Positions 1 through 7,313 of a DNA stretch of 17,186 nucleotides are shown here, piece after piece. The position numbers were made by a program, and so were the translations under genes. Source of the DNA: an uncultured Eubacteriales bacterium (GTDB lineage: Bacteria; Bacillota; Clostridia; Monoglobales; Monoglobaceae); contig USLC01000005.1 of NCBI GenBank assembly GCA_900555375.1, positions 1 to 17,186 on the forward strand. The letters run 5' to 3'. Below the pieces are notes generated by a model. That model did not search any database, was not told the DNA's origin, and worked only from the letters and a program-made list of their open reading frames with translations. Within the stretch, counting starts at the first letter, position 1, and each line of letters opens with the position of its first letter.

Positions 1-1665
1 GCGGCAGAACTTGCCTCGCGTGCCGATTGTATGATAGTAATAGGAGCGGCGGAAAGCTCGAACACAAAAAAACTGTACGAGCTTTGCAGCGAGCATTGCG
101 AAAACACGGTTGCGGTTGAAAATGACAAAGAATTAAAAAAATATATAAAACAGGGGAAGTTCCCCGCATTTAAAAAATTAGTCGGTATTACCGCCGGAGC
201 ATCAACTCCGGACTCGGTAATCAAGGAGGTCTATTTAACCATGGCGGAAAACAATGAAATGAACTTTGCAGAAGCGTTGGAGGAAACCTTAAAGCCCATT
301 AAGTCGGGCGAGGTTGTAAAGGGTGTAGTTATAGGTGTTACACCTACAGAGGTAAGAGTTGACATCGGCAACAAGTATGACGGTGTTATTCCCTTAAGCG
401 AACTTACAGACGATACCAACGCTGACATCAACGACCTTGTTAAGGTAGGAGAAGAGGTAGAGGTTTATGTCGTTCACGTTAGTGACAGAGACGGCGTAGT
501 TACTCTTTCAAAGAAAAAGATTGATGCTGTAAAGGGTATGGAAGAACTGAAGACTGCGTTTGAGAATAATGAAATTCTCACAGGTCGCGTAATCGAGCTT
601 GTTAAAGGCGGCGTTGTATCTATAGTAAACTGCGTTCGCGTATTTATCCCTGCGTCTGAGTGTGCAGAAAGATTTTTGGCTGATTTGGGCGTTTTGCTCG
701 GCACAGAGCAGAAGTTCAGAATCATCAAGATGGATGTTGACAGACGCGGCAGACAGAGAGTTGTCGGCTCGATTAAATCTGTTGCAAAAGAAGAGAGCGA
801 GAAGGCTGCTGCCGAATTCTGGGCAAACGCGGAAGAGGGCAAGCAGTACACGGGTACCGTTAAATCACTCACATCCTTTGGGGCATTCGTTGACTTGGGC
901 GGAGTAGACGGTCTTATTCATATTTCCGAGCTTTCGCCGGTAAGAATCTCACATCCGTCCGAAGCCGTAAAAGTCGGTGACAAGATTGATGTATATATTA
1001 AAGAGCTTAACAAAGAAGAGAACAGAATTTCTCTTGTAAAAGAGCTTAAAGAGAAAAAGGCTGAAGAGTTCTGGGCTAACGCAGAAATCGGCAAGCAGTA
1101 CACAGGTACTGTTAAGTCGCTTACGTCTTTCGGCGCATTCGTTGACCTGGGCGGAGTAGACGGTCTGGTTCATATTTCAGAGCTTTCGTGGCAGAGAATC
1201 AAGCACCCGTCAGAGGTTGTAAAGGTTGGAGATACAATCAATGTTTATATTAAAGATATGAACAAAGAGACAGGCAAGATTTCTTTGGGCTACAAGAAGG
1301 AAGAAGACAGCCCGTGGGTTAAGGGTACGGAAAATCTCAATGTCGGCGACACTATCAAGTGCAAAATCGTTCGCATTTTGCCCTTCGGTGCTTTTGCAGA
1401 GGTTGCTCCTTATGTTGACGGACTTATTCACATTTCTCAGATTTCAAATGAGAGAATAGGCAAGCCGTCGGACGTTTTGGCAATCGGAGATGTTGTTGAA
1501 GCGAAAATCGTTGAGATAAACAATGATACAAAACAAATCGGTCTTTCGATGAAGGCTCTTATGAACCCTGCCAATGATGAGACCGAGCCGGCTGAGGACG
1601 AGCCTGTTTCATACACAGAAGACAGCTCATTCACACTTGGCGATCTTATTGACACAGAAGAGTAA
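1..1665 (+). CDS. ispH-rpsA: IspH–ribosomal protein S1 fusion (4-hydroxy-3-methylbut-2-enyl diphosphate reductase / S1), 5' end outside window
   Basis: The frame is open from base 1, so the gene starts upstream. The first 80 visible residues are the C-terminal end of IspH, the Fe-S enzyme that makes IPP and DMAPP in the last MEP-pathway step. They include the substrate-binding ESSNT (residues 18-22, counting base 1 as codon 1) and AGASTPD (65-71). The cluster cysteines lie outside the window. From about residue 100 there are five S1 RNA-binding domains: roughly 102-170, 187-262, 272-355, 356-439 and 447-520. Domains 3 and 4 are a close tandem duplicate. An acidic tail ends in a hydrophobic motif around TLGDLI. 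IspH-S1 fusions are known in Clostridia. S1 helps ribosomes bind mRNA in Gram-negatives; its role in Firmicutes is less clear. The ATG at 241 may be a second start. A terminator follows the stop. Confidence 0.95.
   Translation, partial: AAELASRADCMIVIGAAESSNTKKLYELCSEHCENTVAVENDKELKKYIKQGKFPAFKKLVGITAGASTPDSVIKEVYLTMAENNEMNFAEALEETLKPIKSGEVVKGVVIGVTPTEVRVDIGNKYDGVIPLSELTDDTNADINDLVKVGEEVEVYVVHVSDRDGVVTLSKKKIDAVKGMEELKTAFENNEILTGRVIELVKGGVVSIVNCVRVFIPASECAERFLADLGVLLGTEQKFRIIKMDVDRRGRQRVVGSIKSVAKEESEKAAAEFWANAEEGKQYTGTVKSLTSFGAFVDLGGVDGLIHISELSPVRISHPSEAVKVGDKIDVYIKELNKEENRISLVKELKEKKAEEFWANAEIGKQYTGTVKSLTSFGAFVDLGGVDGLVHISELSWQRIKHPSEVVKVGDTINVYIKDMNKETGKISLGYKKEEDSPWVKGTENLNVGDTIKCKIVRILPFGAFAEVAPYVDGLIHISQISNERIGKPSDVLAIGDVVEAKIVEINNDTKQIGLSMKALMNPANDETEPAEDEPVSYTEDSSFTLGDLIDTEE
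223..243 (+). promoter_or_regulatory. Internal Shine-Dalgarno and ATG at the IspH/S1 junction
   Basis: AAGGAGGT (223-230) is a full-length anti-16S match. It lies 10 bases before ATG 241, which is in frame with the fusion and sits exactly where the IspH part ends and the S1 part begins. Starting there would give a free five-domain S1 protein of 474 residues. The same bases encode an I-K-E-V stretch of IspH that is conserved in character, so coding constraint alone could explain the match. Use as a start is an inference. Confidence 0.45.
814..1317 (+). repeat. In-frame tandem duplication of one S1 domain (2 x 252 bp)
   Basis: Bases 814-1065 and 1066-1317 encode two 84-residue units that both start with EFWANAE and contain GKQYTGTVKSLTSFGAFVD. 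By eye, 39 of the first 41 residues are identical, falling to about 61 of 74. The DNA differs at many third codon positions, which suggests an old duplication held by selection. The second copy has the canonical SW-RIKHPSE and ISLGYKK segments. The first has SPVRISHPSE and ends in a charged linker. Confidence 0.9.
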
Positions 1666-1690
1666 TTAATATGTAATGCCGATAAAAGGG

Positions 1691-1738
1691 GTTGCTGCAA
1701 AAACGGAACAGATAAGCCCGTTTGCAGCAGCTCTTTTT
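1691..1738 (+). terminator. Rho-independent terminator of ispH-rpsA
   Basis: The stem GTTGCTGCAAAAACGG (1691-1706) pairs with CCCGTTTGCAGCAGC (1717-1731), with a small A bulge. A T-run follows at 1734-1738. It lies 26 bases after the stop and separates the fusion gene from murD. Confidence 0.85.
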
Positions 1739-1810
1739 GGCAATTTACCGCCGCGGCGGATTAATAAGCGCGGTGCGTATTTTATCTACTGATAATGAGA
1801 GGTTAGAATA

Positions 1811-3193
1811 ATGACTATTCAGGAATTTAAACAAAGTGTGCGCGGAAAACAGATAGCGGTTGTAGGGGCAGGAGTCAGCAATCTTCCGCTTATTGAAATG
1901 CTGGCGGAATGCGGCGCCGAAACCTGTGTATATGACAAAAGAACAGCCGAAAAGATGGGAGACGTTTATAAAAAGCTTTGCGGCCTTGGCGCAGAGACGG
2001 TTCTGGGAGACGGATATCTTGATAAAATCAAGGACGGAACAGAGATAGTCTTCAAAACGCCGGGGGTCAGATTTGATGCCCCCGCGCTTAAAGAGGCAGA
2101 GAGAAACGGAGCGGTTATCTCGTCGGAGATGGAGCTGTTTTTTGAGACGTGCCCTTCAAAAATAATCGCGGTGACGGGCAGTGACGGCAAAACGACCACA
2201 ACAAGCCTGATTTATGATATGCTGACCCGCGCGGGATATACGTGTCACCTCGGCGGAAACATAGGCAAGCCGCTTGTGGCGGAGGTTGAAAATATCAAGC
2301 CCGAGGATATCTCGGTGGTAGAGCTTTCAAGCTTTCAGCTGCATACTATGAAGCGCAGTGCGGACATAGCTGTGGTGACAAATGTAACGCCCAATCACCT
2401 CGACTGGCACACCGATTTTAACGAATACATAGACGCAAAACGCTCGGTATTCAAATATCAGAAGGCGGGCGGAAGAGTTGTTCTTAATTATGACAATGAG
2501 ATAACAAGAGGCTTCGGAGAGGGCAGAGACGGAGCGGTATATTTCAGTTCGACAAAACAGCTTGATAACGGATTTTGGCTTAAAGACGGCAAAATCGTCA
2601 GAAGTGCCGCGGGAAATGCAGAGCGTGAAGTTTTGGACACGGACACCATCTATATCCCGGGTATGCATAATGTAGAGAACTATATGGCGGCAGCGGCGGC
2701 AGTTGAGGGACTTGCGGACGACAGTGTTATCAGAGAGACCGCTGTGGAATTTAAGGGTGTGCCGCACAGAATCGAATTTGTGCGTGAGCTTGACGGAGTT
2801 AAATATTATAATGATTCGATAGCAAGCAGCCCGGCAAGAACCACAGCGGGGCTTAAATCCTTCGGAGATAAAAAGGTTATACTTATTGCGGGCGGATATG
2901 ATAAAAAGATTCCGTTTGACGACTTCGGGGCGGTTGTGAACGAGCACGTAAAAAAGCTTGTGCTTGTGGGATTCACCGCCGAAAAGATTGAAGCGGCGGT
3001 TAAAAATGCGGCAAATTACAACAATCTGCCGATTTACAGGTGCGACGGCTTTAAAGAGGCTGTCGAAAAAGCGCGCGATATATCGGAAAGCGGTGATACG
3101 GTGATACTTTCGCCTGCGTGCGCAAGCTTTGACCTTTTTAAGAATTTTGAGGACAGAGGAAACACGTTTAAAAATATTGTAAAAGAATTTTAA
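1811..3193 (+). CDS. murD: UDP-N-acetylmuramoyl-L-alanine--D-glutamate ligase (MurD)
   Basis: Cytoplasmic Mur ligase that adds D-glutamate to UDP-MurNAc-L-Ala using ATP, the second amino-acid step of peptidoglycan precursor synthesis. At 460 residues it has normal family length. The N-terminal Rossmann-like UDP-binding domain starts with VVGAGVSN (17-24). The ATP loop GSDGKTTT is at 123-130. GGNIGKP (about 148), SSFQLH (about 181) and TNVTPNHLDWH (about 195) mark the central domain. NDSIASSPART (about 337) marks the C-terminal ligand-binding domain. The ATG at 1811 is preceded by a GAGAGG ribosome binding site. The gene is not in a dcw cluster here. It stands alone apart from the small membrane-protein gene 40 bases downstream. 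No convincing promoter was found in the short upstream gap. Confidence 0.96.
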   Translation: MTIQEFKQSVRGKQIAVVGAGVSNLPLIEMLAECGAETCVYDKRTAEKMGDVYKKLCGLGAETVLGDGYLDKIKDGTEIVFKTPGVRFDAPALKEAERNGAVISSEMELFFETCPSKIIAVTGSDGKTTTTSLIYDMLTRAGYTCHLGGNIGKPLVAEVENIKPEDISVVELSSFQLHTMKRSADIAVVTNVTPNHLDWHTDFNEYIDAKRSVFKYQKAGGRVVLNYDNEITRGFGEGRDGAVYFSSTKQLDNGFWLKDGKIVRSAAGNAEREVLDTDTIYIPGMHNVENYMAAAAAVEGLADDSVIRETAVEFKGVPHRIEFVRELDGVKYYNDSIASSPARTTAGLKSFGDKKVILIAGGYDKKIPFDDFGAVVNEHVKKLVLVGFTAEKIEAAVKNAANYNNLPIYRCDGFKEAVEKARDISESGDTVILSPACASFDLFKNFEDRGNTFKNIVKEF

Positions 3194-3233
3194 GTATCCG
3201 TCCGTAATATACAAAGGCGGACAGAAAGGCTGT

Positions 3234-3716
3234 GTGAGGCAAATGTTTTTCTTCAGCATTATTGGTATTATATTTTCGGCGGCGGTTACGCTTGCGGCGT
3301 ACGGAATCAGTTCGTACAGCTTATATTCGATTGCAAAGCGAAACGGTGTAAAAAATCCGTGGACAGCGTTTGTGCCGATACTTCACTATTATATTATAGG
3401 TTCTATATGTGAGGAGTATCGGTTTTACGGACATACGGTAAGGCGGCTTGATATCGTTATGCCGATTGTTTTGCTGATTCAGGTTATGGCGGCGTACGTT
3501 CCGTCTTATATTGCGTTTGTGCCGAGCCTTGCGGCGGGAATATTTATAGCGCTTGTTATGCACAAGTTCTTTTATCTGTTTGACCCGCAGCACGCGTTTA
3601 TGTTTGCCGTAATATGCCTTTTCGGCAGACTGGCAACTGCAATCGTACTTCTGATTATAATGAATATGCCGATGCAGATGTCCGCAGGGGCGTATCGGTA
3701 TCCTTTCGACAGATAA
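3234..3716 (+). CDS. Uncharacterised multi-pass membrane protein
   Basis: About 160 residues, strongly hydrophobic, with four or five likely membrane segments: about 5-25, 44-58, 73-93, 94-115 and 121-144. Between the first two is a conserved-looking cytosolic loop, SLYSIAKRNGVKNPW, followed by TAFVPILHYYIIG. From memory this pattern (Y-IAKR-G-K-PW-AW-P) occurs in small clostridial membrane proteins of unknown function. The start is either GTG 3234, with GAAAGG 4 bases upstream, or ATG 3243, which leaves too short a spacing to the nearest GAGG. I chose GTG. It follows murD by 40 bases and shares its terminator, so it is probably co-transcribed. A role in the envelope is only guessed from that position. 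Confidence 0.75.
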   Translation: MRQMFFFSIIGIIFSAAVTLAAYGISSYSLYSIAKRNGVKNPWTAFVPILHYYIIGSICEEYRFYGHTVRRLDIVMPIVLLIQVMAAYVPSYIAFVPSLAAGIFIALVMHKFFYLFDPQHAFMFAVICLFGRLATAIVLLIIMNMPMQMSAGAYRYPFDR

Positions 3717-3752
3717 AAAACGGCCGCGGCAAATTACCGCGGCTGCTTTTTA
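3715..3752. terminator. Bidirectional terminator between murD unit and argB
   Basis: GCCGCGG (3723-3729) pairs with CCGCGGC (3737-3743) around a 7-base loop. An A-run lies upstream (3715-3720) and a T-run downstream (3747-3751), so the hairpin can stop transcripts arriving from either side. The genes on both sides converge on it. Confidence 0.85.
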
Positions 3753-4637
3753 TTATTTGGTAATCATTGTTCCGATACCGCTGTCTGTAAATATTTCAAG
3801 AAGCAAGCAGTGCGGAATCCTTCCGTCTATAATATGCACGGCGTTTACGCCCGCGTCAAGGGCTTCAAGCCCTCCTTTAACCTTGGGAATCATTCCGCCG
3901 ACTATTTTTTTGTCGGCAATCATTTTGTCGATTTCGGGCTTGGTAATCTGATAGATAATCTCGGGGCTGTCAACGGATTCTTTGATGCCGTCGATATCGG
4001 TCAGAAGAACAAGCTTTTCCGCTTTTGCCGCCGCGGCAATGGCGCCTGCGACTGTGTCGGCGTTTATATTATAGCTGTTGCCCTCCTCATCAACGCCGAT
4101 GGGGGCAACAACGGGAATGTAGTCGCCGTTTGTCATTATGTCAAGCACATTCTCGTTTATACGAACGATATCGCCGACGTAGCCGATGTCGGTTTTCTTT
4201 CCGTCAACCTCGGTATAATATTTTTTGCACTCTATAAGCTTTCCGTCAATGCCGGAAAGACCGATGCCCTTGCCGCCCTTTGTGCCGAGAAGCGAGACAA
4301 TCTCTTTATTTGTCTTGCCTATAAGCACCATACGCGCAACTTTCATAGTCTCCTCATCGGTGACACGCAGACCGTTAACGAATTCGCTTTTAATGTCAAA
4401 ACGGGTAAGAGCCGCAGAGATGTCGGGTCCTCCGCCGTGGACAACTATCGGATTAATACCAATATATTTAAGCAGGGTTATGTCCTCCATAACTTTATTT
4501 TTAAGTTCTTCGTTTATCATTGCGTTGCCGCCGTATTTTATTACTACGGTCTTGCCGTAAAACTTTTGTATGTAAGGCAAAGCCTCAATTAATATTTTTG
4601 CTTTATCTATTATGGGTTTGATTTCCGGCTGGTTCAT
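3753..4637 (-). CDS. argB: Acetylglutamate kinase (ArgB)
   Basis: Phosphorylates N-acetyl-L-glutamate with ATP, the second step of arginine synthesis, in the cytoplasm. It is 294 residues, with KYGGNAM (34-40), VHGGGPDIS (66-74), GLRVTDEE (89-96), INADTVAGAIA and the late KIVGGMIPK segment of the amino-acid kinase fold. The N-terminal helix before KYGG (IIDKAKILIEALPYIQKFYGK) is the type found in arginine-inhibited hexameric enzymes, so feedback inhibition by arginine is likely (inference). The start is the ATG at 4637: TAAGGAGG (4646-4653) lies 8 bases upstream, and its TAA is the argC stop codon. The 13-base gap and shared sequence suggest coupled translation with argC. argJ and argD do not follow. 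Confidence 0.96.
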   Translation of the reverse strand: MNQPEIKPIIDKAKILIEALPYIQKFYGKTVVIKYGGNAMINEELKNKVMEDITLLKYIGINPIVVHGGGPDISAALTRFDIKSEFVNGLRVTDEETMKVARMVLIGKTNKEIVSLLGTKGGKGIGLSGIDGKLIECKKYYTEVDGKKTDIGYVGDIVRINENVLDIMTNGDYIPVVAPIGVDEEGNSYNINADTVAGAIAAAAKAEKLVLLTDIDGIKESVDSPEIIYQITKPEIDKMIADKKIVGGMIPKVKGGLEALDAGVNAVHIIDGRIPHCLLLEIFTDSGIGTMITK

Positions 4638-4650
4638 TCTTATATCCTCC

Positions 4651-5691
4651 TTACAAGTACATTGCAATGTCGCGCAGACCGCTGTCTTCGGGCAGACCGC
4701 ACATAATATTCATATTCTGAATCGCCTGACCTGCCGCGCCCTTGATGAGATTATCAAGGCACGAGACGATTACGGCGCGGTTTAAACGCTTGTCGGCAAC
4801 TATGCCTATGCCTACTCTGTTTGAGCCCGCAACGTGCTTTACCTCGGGCAGAGTGCCCGCGTCATATACAGAGATAAACTGCTCGCCCTTATAAAAGTTC
4901 TTGTAAAGGGCAACCAAATCGTCTGTGCTTGCCTTTTCTTTAAGGTTTATGTAGCAAGTCGCAAAGATTCCGCGCTTCATCGGGACAAGGTGCGGGGTAA
5001 AAGAAAGTACAATATCCTCATTTGCCGCGTGAGAAAGCTCTTGTTCAATCTCTGATGTGTGGCGATGCGTCGCGACTTTGTACGCCTTTACGGTTTCTGT
5101 GCATTCGCAGAAGAGGTTCGGAAGGTTAAGCCCTCTTCCCGCGCCGGTCACGCCTGATTTTGCATCTATTATAATGCTGTGGTTATCCGCAAGCCCCGAC
5201 TGTACAATCGGGTAAAGCCCCGTAATGGAACACGTTGTATAGCATCCGGGATTGCCTATAAGCCGTGTATTTTTTATTTTGCTGCGGTACAACTCGCACA
5301 GACCGTAAACCGATTCCGAAAGGAGTTCCGGTGCGGAATGAGGCTGACCGTACCACTTTTCGTAGACCTTGGGGTCATCATAGCGGAAGTCGCCCGATAA
5401 GTCGATTATTTTAAGACCTTTTTTGTAAAGGGAGGGGATAACCTCTTTTGACGCTCCGTGCGGAAGAGCGGTAAAAACAACATCACAGTTTTCGGCGATA
5501 TCATTTTCGTCAAGCGCGGTGAACTCCATATCGCAGATGCCCCGGAGATTGGGATACAAATCCGAAATTTTAACACCGACGTTTGAATGCGATACAACTC
5601 TTGTTAATGTTACGCCCTCGTGTCTGAGAAGCAGGCGAACCGTTTCAATTCCGGCATAGCCGGTCGCTCCCAATACTCCAACTTTTATCAT
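4651..5691 (-). CDS. argC: N-acetyl-gamma-glutamyl-phosphate reductase (ArgC)
   Basis: NADPH-dependent reductase for the third step of arginine synthesis, converting N-acetylglutamyl phosphate to the semialdehyde. It is 346 residues, the usual length. The N-terminal dinucleotide-binding motif is GATGYAG (8-14). The catalytic cysteine is in GNPGCYTT (Cys150). The conserved histidine region is HRHTSEIEQEL. The start at 5691 gives MIKVGVLGATG, as in the family. An in-frame ATG at 5703 lies directly against the AGAGAG ribosome binding site and is less likely. It is first in a two-gene unit with argB, driven by the SigA promoter at 5734-5762. Confidence 0.96.
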   Translation of the reverse strand: MIKVGVLGATGYAGIETVRLLLRHEGVTLTRVVSHSNVGVKISDLYPNLRGICDMEFTALDENDIAENCDVVFTALPHGASKEVIPSLYKKGLKIIDLSGDFRYDDPKVYEKWYGQPHSAPELLSESVYGLCELYRSKIKNTRLIGNPGCYTTCSITGLYPIVQSGLADNHSIIIDAKSGVTGAGRGLNLPNLFCECTETVKAYKVATHRHTSEIEQELSHAANEDIVLSFTPHLVPMKRGIFATCYINLKEKASTDDLVALYKNFYKGEQFISVYDAGTLPEVKHVAGSNRVGIGIVADKRLNRAVIVSCLDNLIKGAAGQAIQNMNIMCGLPEDSGLRDIAMYL

Positions 5692-5733
5692 CTGAAAAAT
5701 CATCTCTCTTTTATAAATTTTGTACGTATGTAT

Positions 5734-5762
5734 ATTATAACTCATTCGTCAATATTTTTCAA
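5734..5762 (-). promoter_or_regulatory. SigA-type promoter of argCB
   Basis: On the minus strand, TTGAAA (5762-5757) and TATAAT (5739-5734) are separated by exactly 17 bases. The expected start of transcription is near 5727, giving a leader of about 36 bases. No clear ArgR-type inverted box was found by eye. Confidence 0.75.
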
Positions 5763-5876
5763 GCATAAAGAAAAAAAGAAATATTTTTGGTTATTTTTTT
5801 AGCAAAAAAATTGCGCAAATTAGTTCTTTATACATATTTACTAAAAAGAAAAATTTAAATTTGTATAATTAGGCTC

Positions 5877-5911
5877 TAACATTTTCCGTTAAAATATGTT
5901 ACAATAAGTTA
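5877..5911 (+). promoter_or_regulatory. Three GTTA boxes at 10-bp spacing upstream of the ABC ATPase
   Basis: GTTAAAATAT, GTTACAATAA and GTTATACAAA start at 5888, 5898 and 5908, so the GTTA cores recur exactly once per helical turn. An inverted TAAC lies at 5877-5880. Bound proteins would sit on one face of the DNA. The same 275-base gap between argC and the ATPase gene contains TATAAT (5864-5869) and TACAAT (5900-5905), but neither has a good -35 box at 16-18 bases. The start of transcription for the ATPase gene is therefore unclear. The region is very A+T-rich, so chance is possible. Confidence 0.3.
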
Positions 5912-5966
5912 TACAAATTAAGTCATATATTATGTTAAAGAGAGATTATAGTAGGAGGTTTTTTAT

Positions 5967-7079
5967 ATGGCAAGCTTAAGTTTGAAGCACATCACCAAAA
6001 CGTATTCCGGTGGCTTCACAGCTGTTACTGATTTTAATTTAGATATTGAGGATAAAGAGTTTATAATTTTCGTTGGTCCGTCAGGCTGCGGTAAGTCTAC
6101 CACACTCAGAATGATTGCCGGCCTTGAAGAGATTACAGAGGGTGAGCTTTACATAGGCGATAAACTTATGAATGACGTTATCCCGAAGGACAGAGATATC
6201 GCAATGGTTTTCCAGAACTATGCGCTTTATCCGCATATGACCGTATTTGAGAATATGGCGTTTGGTCTTAAGCTCAGAAAGGTTCCCAAGGCGGAAATTA
6301 AAAAGAAGGTTACAGAGGCTGCTCAGATTCTGGGTATAGAGCATCTTCTCGACAGAAAGCCGAAGGCTTTGTCGGGCGGTCAGAGACAGCGTGTTGCTTT
6401 GGGTCGTGCCATCGTGCGTGAACCTAAGGTATTCCTTATGGATGAGCCGCTTTCAAACCTTGATGCCAAGCTGAGAGTTCAGATGAGAACCGAAATCGGA
6501 AAGCTTCATAAAAAGCTTCAGACAACATTTATATATGTAACCCACGACCAGACAGAGGCTATGACAATGGGTACAAGAATCGTTGTTATGAAGGACGGTA
6601 TTGTTCAGCAGGTAGATACGCCTTCAAACCTTTATATGTATCCGTGCAATGTTTTTGTTGCCGGATTTATAGGAAGCCCGCAGATGAACTTCATCGATGT
6701 TACCGTTGATGTTAAAGAAGACGGAACATACCTTACAAATAACCACTTTAAGATTAAGCTTCCCGACGGCAAGGGCAAGAAGGAAGAGCTTCGCGCTTAC
6801 AACGGCAAACAGGTTGTTATGGGTATCAGACCCGAGGATATTTATGATGACGAAGCATATATTTCGGCTGCTCCCGATTGCAACTTTGACGTAAAGATTG
6901 ACCTTACGGAAATGATGGGTGCTGAGACATATCTGTACTTTAAAGTTGAGGATGTTAACTTTACTGCAAGAGTTAACCCGAGAACAACTTCAAAGCTTGG
7001 ACAGACCATAAAGATTGCTCTTGATGCAAATAAGATTCACCTGTTCGATAAGGACACCGAAAACTGCATTATGCATTAA
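5967..7079 (+). CDS. ugpC: Sugar ABC transporter ATP-binding protein (UgpC/MalK/MsmX family)
   Basis: Cytoplasmic ATPase that drives carbohydrate import by ABC transporters. It is 370 residues. Walker A is GPSGCGKST (37-45), the Q-loop Gln83 is in FQNYALYPH, the signature is LSGGQ (135-139), Walker B is VFLMDE (155-160) and the switch histidine is His193. A C-terminal TOBE/regulatory domain covers about 235-370, including GIRPEDIY. No permease or binding-protein gene is nearby. Solitary copies of this family in Firmicutes (MsmX, MsmK) serve several sugar transporters, and this is the likely role. The ribosome binding site AGGAGG (5953-5958) is 8 bases before ATG 5967. A terminator follows. 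Confidence 0.93.
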   Translation: MASLSLKHITKTYSGGFTAVTDFNLDIEDKEFIIFVGPSGCGKSTTLRMIAGLEEITEGELYIGDKLMNDVIPKDRDIAMVFQNYALYPHMTVFENMAFGLKLRKVPKAEIKKKVTEAAQILGIEHLLDRKPKALSGGQRQRVALGRAIVREPKVFLMDEPLSNLDAKLRVQMRTEIGKLHKKLQTTFIYVTHDQTEAMTMGTRIVVMKDGIVQQVDTPSNLYMYPCNVFVAGFIGSPQMNFIDVTVDVKEDGTYLTNNHFKIKLPDGKGKKEELRAYNGKQVVMGIRPEDIYDDEAYISAAPDCNFDVKIDLTEMMGAETYLYFKVEDVNFTARVNPRTTSKLGQTIKIALDANKIHLFDKDTENCIMH

Positions 7080-7113
7080 TCTGTTCGGATAACTAATATC
7101 AGGTTAATAAATA

Positions 7114-7146
7114 GGGAATTTGCAAAATATGCGGATTCCCTTTTTG
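7114..7146 (+). terminator. Rho-independent terminator of the ABC ATPase gene
   Basis: GGGAATTTGC (7114-7123) pairs with GCGGATTCCC (7131-7140) with two G-U pairs, and is followed by TTTTT (7141-7145). Confidence 0.87.
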
Positions 7147-7204
7147 TTTAAAAGGTTACAAAGAGATTAAAATAAATAAAATTTAAAAAATTTTGCAAAA
7201 ACAC

Positions 7205-7233
7205 TTGAAAAACTTTACGTTTTATGATACAAT
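7205..7233 (+). promoter_or_regulatory. SigA-type promoter of secG
   Basis: TTGAAA (7205-7210) and TACAAT (7228-7233) are separated by 17 bases, with TG two bases before the -10 box (extended -10). Transcription would start near 7240, leaving a leader of about 74 bases. Confidence 0.8.
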
Positions 7234-7284
7234 GGAGCGTACTGAATATTATATATCAAGTCAGATAAATCAGAGCGAAAGTGA

Positions 7285-7306
7285 TGTATCGCAAGATACA
7301 AGGAGG
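7285..7306 (+). promoter_or_regulatory. GNRA-capped hairpin abutting the secG ribosome binding site
   Basis: TGTATC (7285-7290) and GATACA (7295-7300) form a 6-bp stem closed by the tetraloop GCAA. The Shine-Dalgarno AGGAGG (7301-7306) begins on the next base. Such a hairpin could keep the site exposed, protect the 5' end, or bind a protein. No regulator is known to me. Confidence 0.4.
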
Positions 7307-7313
7307 AAGTAAA

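Noticed and set aside
2327..3259. 310-codon open frame on the minus strand opposite murD
   Set aside because: It lies wholly over a clear murD gene, has an unnatural composition rich in Arg, Cys, Ile and Phe, and resembles no family I recognise. It is a shadow of the coding strand.
3810..4592. 260-codon open frame on the plus strand opposite argB
   Set aside because: It is antisense to a certain argB, with no ribosome binding site and no recognisable domain.
5850..5861. AAATTTAAATTT palindrome upstream of the ABC ATPase
   Set aside because: It is pure A+T in a strongly A+T-rich gap. Chance is the simplest explanation.
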